Below are positions 6,612-13,239 of a DNA stretch of 13,239 nucleotides, piece by piece. Made by a program: the position numbers and the translations under genes. This DNA comes from Elusimicrobia bacterium RIFCSPLOWO2_01_FULL_59_12 (GTDB taxonomy: Bacteria; Elusimicrobiota; Elusimicrobia; 2-01-FULL-59-12). Numbering within the stretch: position 1 is the first letter of the stretch; every line of letters begins with the position of its first letter. The DNA lies in contig MGUR01000053.1 of NCBI GenBank assembly GCA_001800075.1, positions 123,179-136,417 on the forward strand, given 5' to 3'. Under the pieces are notes generated by a model. That model searched no databases. It saw nothing but the letters and a program-made list of their open reading frames with translations, and had not been told where the DNA came from.

Positions 6612-9600
6612 CAGCCCGTCGGGCAAGTCCCCGAAAAATCATTTGCTTCCTTGACGCCCCCTTCCAGGGTCGCCGCTTTCGTTTCCGCTTCGGGTTCAAA
6701 ACTGAACAATCAAAAATTTCCTGAATTGATAATCGTCCAGGACCTGCACTTTAACTACTCGGTCCAGCGGCATATTGCGCAGTTGCTGGATTTCCTGAGC
6801 CAGAAAGGCGCTGTGGGCCGGGTGATCGCGGTTGAAGGAGCAGCGGGTCAGGTCGACAACAGCCTGCTGACGGAAGTGAAAGACCTCAAGGTCCGCGGCG
6901 AGCTTGCGGATTTCCTGATGCAGAACGGCGAGCTGACCGGTTCCCAGTACTATTCCGTGATGTCCGGTCAGCCTAAGATCCTTCAGGGCATCGAGGACCC
7001 CGCGTATTTCCAGGCCAACCGGGATATTTTCCGGCTGTCCTATCAGAATCGTCGAAACGCTCTCCGGCAGGTTTCACGCCTAAAAGCCAGTCTTTTAACC
7101 TTGGTGCCCGGCGTTTGCTCCCGTCCCGTCAGGCAGCTTCAGCGGGCCCGGCGGCGTTTCGAAGTTGGAGGGATCTCCATGGGAGACTATTGGAGTACCG
7201 TCCATTCGCAAGGGGAAAAAGCTGGGGTCAAGCTGCTTTCGCTGCTGGCGGAGTACATCAATGCCCCAGCCGAACGCCGTAACGAGCTCCTTCTCACCAG
7301 TGATCTTTACCAGGCGCTCGACGATTATGCCGTCGCGGTGGAAACGGCGCTGGCGAAAACCCCCAATGAACAGAATTTGATCCGATTGATCAATGAGTTT
7401 AACCTGGCGGAGCGCGCGCTGGGGCAGCACACCACCCTCGAAGAGATCCGCCATGTCGCGGTGCGTGTCGACAGCACGGCGTCTCTGGCCCAGCTCCTGA
7501 CCGCAGAGATTGACCCGCATCTCGCGCTGGACCTGAATCAGGTCAGGGAAGCCCTCCGATCCAGCGTTGATTTCTATGTGGCGGCGCTGATGCGCAACAA
7601 GCCGATGCTGGAGAACACGCTGAAACTGGTACCTCAGAATGCCGCGGTTCAGAAACCCACGGTCTTGGTCGTGGGCGGGTTTCACACCGCATATTTGACC
7701 CGCGAACTTACCCGACGCGGTGTGTCCTATGCCGTCTACGCGCCCCAGGTGGATAACCACACCCCCGCTGACGAAAAACTCTATACCGAGCGCTTCATGG
7801 GATGGCGATTGACGGCAGGGGAAGCCGCTCGGCTTCTGGCAAACCGCGCGAAAGCTCCAGGCGGGCCGCGGGTGTATCAGGGGGCTGGACTGGTCCCTCC
7901 AATGCTGGGTTGGGTCAAGGAGCTGGTGGACGTCTTGAAACGCGCCAAGAGTCTCTATGGCCCCGATGTCGTAAAGAACTGGGCCGCCCGGTACCTGCGC
8001 AAAACGTCTCCCTCAACCCCGGTTTACCACGCGCAAGAGGCCGCGGAAAATAGCGAAGTCGCTTCCACGTTCGCCCAACTGCTCAGCCAGAGTTGGAAAA
8101 GCTTAGACGCTATGGGACGGAGAAATGCGATGAAGACGCGAGTGGGAGCGGCCGTAAGCAAGGTGTTCTTCCTTCCTCATATCGTTGTCCATGAGCTGGG
8201 TCATATCGCCGCGCTGGCTCTGTTCAGCCGTATGTTCAGCCGCGGAGAAATAAGAATGAACACGTGGCTCGAAATTATGCGAGGGATCCCTTTCCGGGGA
8301 CCGCCAGGCAATGCGGAGCAATGGCCGAACTTGCCAAAGTACGAGAAATGGGCGGGCGTGGCCGCGAATATCGCCTTCGGCGCGGCGGTGTCTGCGGCCT
8401 GGTTCTATTTTTCCCCTGCAACCTGGTGGGGCCACGCGGCCTTCGCGTATGGGTCGCTGTTCAATTGCGTTTTCGTCCTGGCGGAATGGGTCGCAGAATT
8501 AACCCTGGGGCGGGGGGAATTGTACAGCCTCCGGTTCGGTTACGACCGTCAATATCCCTCTCTTCTCAGTGAAGAGGAAGGGCGCAAGCAGCTGCGGCGG
8601 GCTGTTGACCACTATTTGGAAGGGAGCGCTCCGCTTTCGGGATCGACGGAATCCTCCATGGTGTTAGTGATCCGGTTGGATCCTTCCTATCGTGACATCG
8701 CTGAGATGCGAATGGGCGTGCGGCTCAGCCGCCTCCTGCGAAACCGGATCTACGTGCATCTCGTTCGAGAAATACGTCGAAGGATGCCCCGGACGCTGGT
8801 CGCTGCCACGAAAGACGAAAACCAGCTTCTGGTGATCGTACCGCCGGGAATTGCCCATAGCGAGACCGTACGCGCCCACGTCAGGTCAGTCGTTGAGGAA
8901 CTCTATGCGCAAACATGGTTTACGCGGGGGTACCATCTCGCGAACGTGCCGGATTTGACGAAGCTGAGGAGCGCCGTGGAAAGCAAATCTCGCCGCAAGT
9001 GGCAAGAAATTGTCGCGCATTTGGAAGCGCAGGGCATTTACCTGAGCGAGTATGCGGGGGGTGTGGCTCTCATCAAGGAACCGATGGGAGACCAAATCAA
9101 TGCGCCCGGGGTAGGGGAATGGGTCGCACGCGTCGCCGCCTCGGTGAACGCGCGATTGGAGAGTTCACTAAGCGATCCGATGGTTCCGACGATAAAAATC
9201 GACTGCGATCCAACGGCAAGCCCTCGCTATCCCATTACGCTGAGTGTCATCGGCACGTTTATTCGGAAAAGCGATGAGCTCTATGCCTGGTCCCAGATTC
9301 CCATGGAAATGGAACGCCATGATGGCGGGGGGAGGCGTCGCCTGTTTGAGGCTCGGATGTATATGGAAAAAAATCCCGCGCTCCGGGCGATGACCAAGTG
9401 GGGCCGCCACAATCCATTGAGGCGCGATCTGATTCTTTCGAATCTTGAGCGGATCCTTCAGTCGATGATGCTCGCGGCGGCTGATCGCTTGAACATCATT
9501 GCTCTGCAGGGTAATGTGCACTCCGGGGATACCGTGGACATGCGATGGACGGAAAACAATCTGACGGAGGCGTCGGAGCGTCGGGCGGAGCGGCGCGGCG

Positions 9601-12600
9601 CCGCCCCGCTTCTGGATCTCTCTTTAGAAGGGCAAAGCCAGCCTGTCGCATTTCGGGAGCCGGCGGATGCGGACTCCCAGGTCCGGTCGCAAACGGAAGC
9701 GGCCCTTCGCCTGAAAGATTTCGATGTTCGCATGGACCCGGATGTGGAACGTATGCGGGCTGATTGGAACCAGGCGGTGGAGATTTATCGAAGGTCTATG
9801 CAACGGAGATCTCGAACAACGATTTTGTACCAATCCGCTCAGGGAGCCGACCAACGTTCCTGGTTTGAACGAAACATAGACCCCTCCCTCTATCCCAACG
9901 GAACATCTATCCATGCGGTCGCGAACCCTGCCGCACCGGCAAGCGCCCCGTCGTACGGCAACAAGGCCGATGGAAACGGCATGGCTGTTTTAGGAGTCAT
10001 GCGACGATTTATGGGGGATTTTGTTCAAGGCCGCAATCTCCCTCCCGGGACGTACAATCTATATAAAGAAATGGGCAGCGAGATGTTCGGCACCTTGTTC
10101 GGCGCCGGCCAGGCCTCACGCAACCCCGTCAGCACGCAAAGGGGCAAATTCATGCTGCCGGTTCCGATACGACGGTTCTTTCACCGTGATAATGGGCATC
10201 CCCATCCCGCCAAGCTGGAAGAAGGACTTGCCGTGATCAAGGCCGTTCTGGAAGACGCTTACCCGCATGTGTCCAACGGCCATCCCCAGGGGGGGTATAT
10301 GCTCCTCTACGGGGATGCCATTGTGACCGTCGACCCTAAGGAGTTGAAAGCGTACTTCTCTCGGCTCGATATCCCGGAAGGTTTCACGCTGCTGCTGCGC
10401 CGGGTGCCATTTGAGGAGGCGATGGCCTGGGGATGCGCGGCGATCAATCCGGCCACAGGCCGGATTCTAAGGTTTTCTGAAAAACCCGGACTTAAGATCC
10501 TCAAAAAGGGCACCCAGGAAAAGCCTGTCCAAGAACAAGAGTTAATGCGTGATTTTCTCAATGGAGAACCGATCGAAACGTTGGACAAGCTGACGCGTGA
10601 AAACGGGTTGGGAGAGAGCTTCTCCGAGATTCAAGACAAGCTTCACGATGCCCTAAGCCGGCAGGGCTTATTGATCGATGATGAATACAGAACGAAGGGC
10701 ACCGCCTCCATTCTCATGAACACCGCCATCGGGGTGGCTGGAACGGGCACTGTGATTCGTTTCCTGAAAATGGCCGGCGTCGATATCAATGACGACGGCG
10801 ACTTCGAGGTCAAGAGGCAGGGCGAGGCGCCGATGCTGCCAGGCGACCTGGATGGGACCCTTACGCGAGCCGAAGAATTATTAGCGTCCTTGGTGGATGA
10901 GAATAACGTGGATACGATGGTTGCAGCCATCCAGAAACGCATCGATGAACTTTCAAATGATGTTTACGAGCAGGCGGGTTCGGTTGAATTCACCAGCCGG
11001 GAGATCGAAAGGCCCGGAAATAAAGGTTTTGTTATCCAAACGTTAGCGAACCTTTTAAAAAATCTATCTGGTGCAGGGGCTGCGGGCCCTGGGGGAGTGC
11101 GAAAACTATTGGAAGAGTCTGTTTCATCGTTCGGAAGGCGGATCAGCGTGCTCGATGGATTATTAAGGGACGGCCAGCAGTTGGATGCAATGGCTGATAT
11201 CGTCAATAAAATGGCGGCAGAAGCGAATATAGCGGATCAGGTATTTGAGAAGGCGATCGACCATCTGGACATCAAGGATCCACTTACAGCCTCTTTGGAG
11301 GAAGGCCGGCTGCACCTCTACAAAGAGGCCCAAGCCTCGCTGAGGCTGTTGCGCGATTCACTTCAGGGAATCGACCCAGACTTTGAAGGCGTTACACGAA
11401 ACCTTGAAATTGAAATGGCCCGCATGCGCCCCGCGATAGCGGCCCTTCTGAGAGGTATAACCGGTCGCGACCCGGCTGGAGCCGAACTGGCCTATGGCCC
11501 CATTTACCATGCCTATGCGAGCGCGTTGTGGAACCTTCGAATCTGGCAGATCCTTCGCGGCGAGAGAGGCAATCCAGGCGCTGGAAGCCTTTATGGAGCA
11601 CGCTTTGATGGGGCCTGGCTCGATACGGGTTCCACCAAAAATGTGGTGCATTACTTCCTGCGCGAGTCGCGCGCGGGCAAATTCATCAGCGCGATCTTCG
11701 GTTTTGCCCCCATCGTGTTCAGCGTGAGCGCTCCCGGCCACGCCATTGCCAGCCTGAGCATCGCTCCCGAAAATCAAGTGCATCCCCACGCGCTTCAGGT
11801 CGTGTCCCATCTGGGCGGAAGCCATCCCATTGGGGGCCCGCGCCGGATGGATGAACGCAGCGCGATCTTTTTTTCCCATGTCCCCTGGCCCTTTCATCTC
11901 TATCCGGATAGCGTTGTCGTGGAAGGCGTGGTTTACGGGAAAGAGCGAAATCCGAGAGATGGGGTGAACGTCCAGTCTTTCGTCACGCACGCGGTCTGGC
12001 AGGGCGAGCCGAAGCCGGGCGAAGAAAATCTCCACTTTGGCGACTCGGTGAAGGGCTGGTTAGAGCACCAGGACATCAACACCGAAAGTCTGTGGTCAGA
12101 AATGATGCCCGCTAAAGTGCGCGCGAAATCCCCGTTGTTTTATGCCCGGATTTTTCCAGGCGTGTCAGTCCAGTTAATGGAAAAGGCCCGCTTGCCCGGA
12201 CTGTCGGCGGAGGAACTGAAGAAATCCGCGTTGGATGAGCTGGATTGGGAGCTCTTCAGGTCAATGGGAGAAATTTGGGAATGGCTGCAGCATAAGGCGA
12301 ACGCCCCACCGGCCGCTTGGGTGGAAGCCGCGAAGGAAGGACGCTTGTTTTCCATGAGCGACCAGTACGTGGGGGATCCTCAGCACTATTTTCAACGCCA
12401 GCACAAAACGATCGAAGCCCTGGTGGCCGCGTTACACGCTCACAAAATGCCCCTGCAGATTCCCGCTGTGAAACCGGGATATTGGATTACGGATCTTGCG
12501 GGGCCGCCCGATATTCCCAAGATGCCACCGCTGCCCAGCGCTCCTCAATCTGTCACAAAACCGGCCGAAACGTCTCTCCCGCCTAGCCACGGTAGGGAAG

Positions 12601-13239
12601 GCGGCGCCTTGAGACCCACGGAAGCGCATGCGTTTTCCAGAGTCATGGCCCGAATTGCGGCGGTCCTGGTGGGTTTAACGATTGTCCTGAATGCCCCGTT
12701 ATGGGCCTTAGCCCTTCCGCTGCCCTGGGCGATTGCGGCTATGGGTCAAGAGGCGGCCGTGTTGTCCCGCGCAGTCGCGATCGGTGATCGGGGCGAAATG
12801 AATGCGGATATCCCTGTGGCCTGGTACGATTTCGCCACGCAGAGAGCAGACGTCAGCAGGGTCCCCGCACTCACGCGTATTTTTGCCCATGCGCACGAGC
12901 TGGCGCGGGCCTTGACCCAATCAAAGTCGGCCATTACTCCCCGGGTAGTGGCCCCGCTGACCCTGGGGATAGCCGTGCTGGACTATGCGGCGGCAACCCT
13001 GGTCCATATGCTCAATGAAATGATTTCGTACCTTACAGGCACACCCGCCCCGGACCTGCCCATGCTCAGGAGCATGGAAAAGAACGCCATTGAAATTGAC
13101 CGCTATCTCGCCGCTCCCTCCGGGAACAGGCCCCCTCTTCCCAGCGGCGCTTGGGGACGCACGTGGGTTGGAATTAAATCGCGCTTTGAAGGGGTCTGGA
13201 AGAATACCTACACCCGCGAAACAATCGCCGAAGCCGAAG
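6519..13239 (+). CDS. Giant multidomain secreted/membrane protein: ChaN/TraB-like, M50-like protease, GGDEF-like and fucose-pyrophosphorylase-like domains (3' partial)
   Basis: ATG 6519 is the first start after an in-frame TGA at 6498-6500 and has AAAAAGG 8 bases upstream. Reading codon by codon, I found no stop to the window end (2,240 complete codons), so the C-terminus lies outside. Order: signal peptide 1-31, ChaN/TraB-like domain about 66-410, linker, M50-like membrane protease about 537-668 (HELGH at 558-562), degenerate GGDEF-like domain about 714-950. Then come an unrecognised charged and Pro/Ala-rich region to about 1175, an FKP-type pyrophosphorylase-like domain about 1185-1885 with a helical insertion about 1439-1650, a Pro-rich linker about 1996-2022, and hydrophobic segments at 2042-2076 and 2143-2166. 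If the signal peptide is cleaved and the M50 region crosses three times, the pyrophosphorylase-like domain would face the cytoplasm, where GTP is available. It lies 99 bases after gene 1 on the same strand and could be co-transcribed with it. The overall role is unknown. Confidence 0.9.
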   Translation, partial: MRLRNFQSAAKQVLASFLAGLLVIQSVSVSAQPVGQVPEKSFASLTPPSRVAAFVSASGSKLNNQKFPELIIVQDLHFNYSVQRHIAQLLDFLSQKGAVGRVIAVEGAAGQVDNSLLTEVKDLKVRGELADFLMQNGELTGSQYYSVMSGQPKILQGIEDPAYFQANRDIFRLSYQNRRNALRQVSRLKASLLTLVPGVCSRPVRQLQRARRRFEVGGISMGDYWSTVHSQGEKAGVKLLSLLAEYINAPAERRNELLLTSDLYQALDDYAVAVETALAKTPNEQNLIRLINEFNLAERALGQHTTLEEIRHVAVRVDSTASLAQLLTAEIDPHLALDLNQVREALRSSVDFYVAALMRNKPMLENTLKLVPQNAAVQKPTVLVVGGFHTAYLTRELTRRGVSYAVYAPQVDNHTPADEKLYTERFMGWRLTAGEAARLLANRAKAPGGPRVYQGAGLVPPMLGWVKELVDVLKRAKSLYGPDVVKNWAARYLRKTSPSTPVYHAQEAAENSEVASTFAQLLSQSWKSLDAMGRRNAMKTRVGAAVSKVFFLPHIVVHELGHIAALALFSRMFSRGEIRMNTWLEIMRGIPFRGPPGNAEQWPNLPKYEKWAGVAANIAFGAAVSAAWFYFSPATWWGHAAFAYGSLFNCVFVLAEWVAELTLGRGELYSLRFGYDRQYPSLLSEEEGRKQLRRAVDHYLEGSAPLSGSTESSMVLVIRLDPSYRDIAEMRMGVRLSRLLRNRIYVHLVREIRRRMPRTLVAATKDENQLLVIVPPGIAHSETVRAHVRSVVEELYAQTWFTRGYHLANVPDLTKLRSAVESKSRRKWQEIVAHLEAQGIYLSEYAGGVALIKEPMGDQINAPGVGEWVARVAASVNARLESSLSDPMVPTIKIDCDPTASPRYPITLSVIGTFIRKSDELYAWSQIPMEMERHDGGGRRRLFEARMYMEKNPALRAMTKWGRHNPLRRDLILSNLERILQSMMLAAADRLNIIALQGNVHSGDTVDMRWTENNLTEASERRAERRGAAPLLDLSLEGQSQPVAFREPADADSQVRSQTEAALRLKDFDVRMDPDVERMRADWNQAVEIYRRSMQRRSRTTILYQSAQGADQRSWFERNIDPSLYPNGTSIHAVANPAAPASAPSYGNKADGNGMAVLGVMRRFMGDFVQGRNLPPGTYNLYKEMGSEMFGTLFGAGQASRNPVSTQRGKFMLPVPIRRFFHRDNGHPHPAKLEEGLAVIKAVLEDAYPHVSNGHPQGGYMLLYGDAIVTVDPKELKAYFSRLDIPEGFTLLLRRVPFEEAMAWGCAAINPATGRILRFSEKPGLKILKKGTQEKPVQEQELMRDFLNGEPIETLDKLTRENGLGESFSEIQDKLHDALSRQGLLIDDEYRTKGTASILMNTAIGVAGTGTVIRFLKMAGVDINDDGDFEVKRQGEAPMLPGDLDGTLTRAEELLASLVDENNVDTMVAAIQKRIDELSNDVYEQAGSVEFTSREIERPGNKGFVIQTLANLLKNLSGAGAAGPGGVRKLLEESVSSFGRRISVLDGLLRDGQQLDAMADIVNKMAAEANIADQVFEKAIDHLDIKDPLTASLEEGRLHLYKEAQASLRLLRDSLQGIDPDFEGVTRNLEIEMARMRPAIAALLRGITGRDPAGAELAYGPIYHAYASALWNLRIWQILRGERGNPGAGSLYGARFDGAWLDTGSTKNVVHYFLRESRAGKFISAIFGFAPIVFSVSAPGHAIASLSIAPENQVHPHALQVVSHLGGSHPIGGPRRMDERSAIFFSHVPWPFHLYPDSVVVEGVVYGKERNPRDGVNVQSFVTHAVWQGEPKPGEENLHFGDSVKGWLEHQDINTESLWSEMMPAKVRAKSPLFYARIFPGVSVQLMEKARLPGLSAEELKKSALDELDWELFRSMGEIWEWLQHKANAPPAAWVEAAKEGRLFSMSDQYVGDPQHYFQRQHKTIEALVAALHAHKMPLQIPAVKPGYWITDLAGPPDIPKMPPLPSAPQSVTKPAETSLPPSHGREGGALRPTEAHAFSRVMARIAAVLVGLTIVLNAPLWALALPLPWAIAAMGQEAAVLSRAVAIGDRGEMNADIPVAWYDFATQRADVSRVPALTRIFAHAHELARALTQSKSAITPRVVAPLTLGIAVLDYAAATLVHMLNEMISYLTGTPAPDLPMLRSMEKNAIEIDRYLAAPSGNRPPLPSGAWGRTWVGIKSRFEGVWKNTYTRETIAEAE
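6714..7748 (+). other. ChaN/TraB-like (EreA-like) domain, probably extracytoplasmic (gene 2)
   Basis: The domain opens with a strand IIVQDLHFNYSVQ (D75, H77), has AVEGAAG with E106, a region rich in helices, and closes with VLVVGGFHTAYL (G387, H389) and a final strand YAVYAP. An N-terminal D-x-H strand, an E-G turn and a C-terminal G-x-H strand are shared by ChaN haem-binding, TraB/GumN and erythromycin-esterase-like proteins. I also recall very similar stand-alone and fused domains annotated as hypothetical in Omnitrophica genomes. The activity is unknown; metal or haem binding or peptidase activity are all possible. Confidence 0.5.
8127..8520 (+). other. M50-like (site-2-protease-like) membrane metalloprotease segment (gene 2)
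   Basis: A hydrophobic segment carries VVHELGHIAAL, with H558, E559 and H562 as expected zinc ligands and catalytic base. About 50 residues on, AGVAANIAFGA at 612-622 resembles the AGP-x-x-N helix of M50 proteins. A third hydrophobic segment has FNCVFVLAEW with N649. M50 proteases cut within membranes and often release signalling factors. A clear NPDG-type third ligand motif is not visible, so the zinc site may be incomplete. Three crossings would return the chain to the cytoplasm. It is unusual to find this segment in the middle of a giant chain. Confidence 0.6.
8658..9368 (+). other. Degenerate GGDEF-like domain with insertion (gene 2)
   Basis: VLVIRLD at about 715-721, then a G-x-x-L helix and EIRRRMP, then TKDENQLLVIVPPG, follow the order of a GGDEF domain (strand with metal Asp, helix, GGDEF hairpin, strand with LLP). 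The signature position reads KDENQ (765-769) instead of GGDEF. After about 80 extra residues, ITLSVIG (906-912), SDELYAWSQ and GGGRRRLFEAR (936-946) resemble the TVSIGVA, AD-x-A-x-Y-x-AK and GRNRV end of the family. If correct, it should not make cyclic-di-GMP and would be a sensor or scaffold. The match is by eye and weak in places. Confidence 0.35.
10071..12170 (+). other. GDP-fucose-pyrophosphorylase-like (FKP N-terminal type) nucleotidyltransferase domain (gene 2)
   Basis: The start GAGQASRNPVSTQRGKFMLP (1195-1214) matches the nucleotide-binding loop of FKP proteins (AGGQSRR...SGK...PIPVFRW), including a basic IRRFF after it. LLYGDAIV with D1266 fits the metal-binding GD strand. WGCAAIN...FSEKP with E1321 fits the sugar-site strand. 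Later WLDTGSTKNVVHYFL (T1703-T1706) resembles the HxGTTxEfLxxL motif, and LFYARIFPG at 1873-1881 the 'NAxLFP' end of the pyrophosphorylase half. The family joins GTP and L-fucose-1-phosphate to GDP-L-fucose. No GHMP fucokinase half follows within the window: a Pro-rich linker and membrane segments come instead. Confidence 0.55.
10833..11468 (+). other. Helical insertion inside the pyrophosphorylase-like domain (gene 2)
   Basis: Roughly residues 1439-1650 consist of amphipathic helices rich in Leu, Glu, Lys and Gln, for example MVAAIQKRIDELSNDVYEQA, with a small Gly/Ala break (SGAGAAGPGG). They separate the N-terminal nucleotide-binding half from the DTGST half. No catalytic motif was seen. 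A coiled-coil or bundle-type interaction module is the simplest reading. Confidence 0.4.
12504..12745 (+). other. Pro-rich linker and membrane segment near the window end (gene 2)
   Basis: Residues about 1996-2022 are Pro-rich (PPDIPKMPPLPSAPQ), and 2042-2076 are strongly hydrophobic (AAVLVGLTIVLNAPLWALAL). A further hydrophobic helix lies at 2143-2166 (LTLGIAVLDYAAATLVHML). This is the linker-plus-anchor pattern of gene 1 again and suggests another module beyond the window. Confidence 0.5.

Noticed and set aside
7095..7760. Reverse-strand ORF of 221 codons
   Set aside because: It overlaps the ChaN/TraB-like domain of gene 2, which has motifs in the forward frame. The reverse translation resembles no known protein.
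8264..8572. Forward ORF of 102 codons in another frame
   Set aside because: It overlaps the M50-like membrane segment of gene 2. The frame of gene 2 is open and carries HELGH, while this one has Arg/Gly-rich shadow composition.
11358..12035. Reverse-strand ORF of 225 codons
   Set aside because: It lies wholly inside the pyrophosphorylase-like part of gene 2, its translation shows no family motif, and it is explained by GC-rich codon bias on the opposite strand.

Overview
The window is almost entirely two very long, co-directional (+ strand) protein-coding genes, both cut by the window edges. Gene 1 is already open in frame at base 3, ends at a tandem TGA TAA stop (6417-6422) and supplies at least 2,138 codons. 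After a 99-base gap, gene 2 starts at ATG 6519 behind an AAAAAGG ribosome-binding site. It then runs with no in-frame stop to the last base (13239), giving at least 2,240 codons. The many reverse-strand and out-of-frame ORFs inside both genes look like shadows of GC-rich codon use. No RNA gene, mobile element, CRISPR array or phage signal was seen.

Gene 1 reads, in order: a Pro/Gly-rich linker, a membrane segment, a Pro/acidic region, a helical segment, a poly-Gly linker and a second membrane segment. Then come about 300 residues of unknown fold, a complete glycogen/starch-synthase-like GT-B glycosyltransferase, and a KDPG-aldolase-like TIM barrel. It ends with a cluster of hydrophobic segments and a HIT/GalT-superfamily domain that most resembles GDP-sugar phosphorylases (plant VTC2 / animal GDPGP1 type).

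Gene 2 reads: a signal peptide, a ChaN/TraB-like domain, an M50 (site-2-protease-like) membrane metalloprotease segment with HELGH, a degenerate GGDEF-like domain, and a region I do not recognise. Then comes a domain like the N-terminal pyrophosphorylase half of bifunctional fucokinase/GDP-fucose pyrophosphorylase (FKP), interrupted by a long helical insertion. The visible end is a Pro-rich linker with more hydrophobic segments.

This looks like Candidatus Omnitrophota (OP3/Omnitrophica) or a close relative. The reasons are consecutive giant genes, patchworks of enzyme-like domains joined by Pro/Gly linkers and membrane anchors, and the secreted domain with QDLHFNY / VEGAAG / VGGFH motifs that I associate with that phylum. 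This is recall, not a database result. Shared themes of the two proteins are membrane anchoring and sugar-nucleotide or polysaccharide chemistry, especially GDP-sugars. Several motifs are altered, so some domains may be structural or sensory rather than catalytic. All domain assignments rest on motif recognition by eye.
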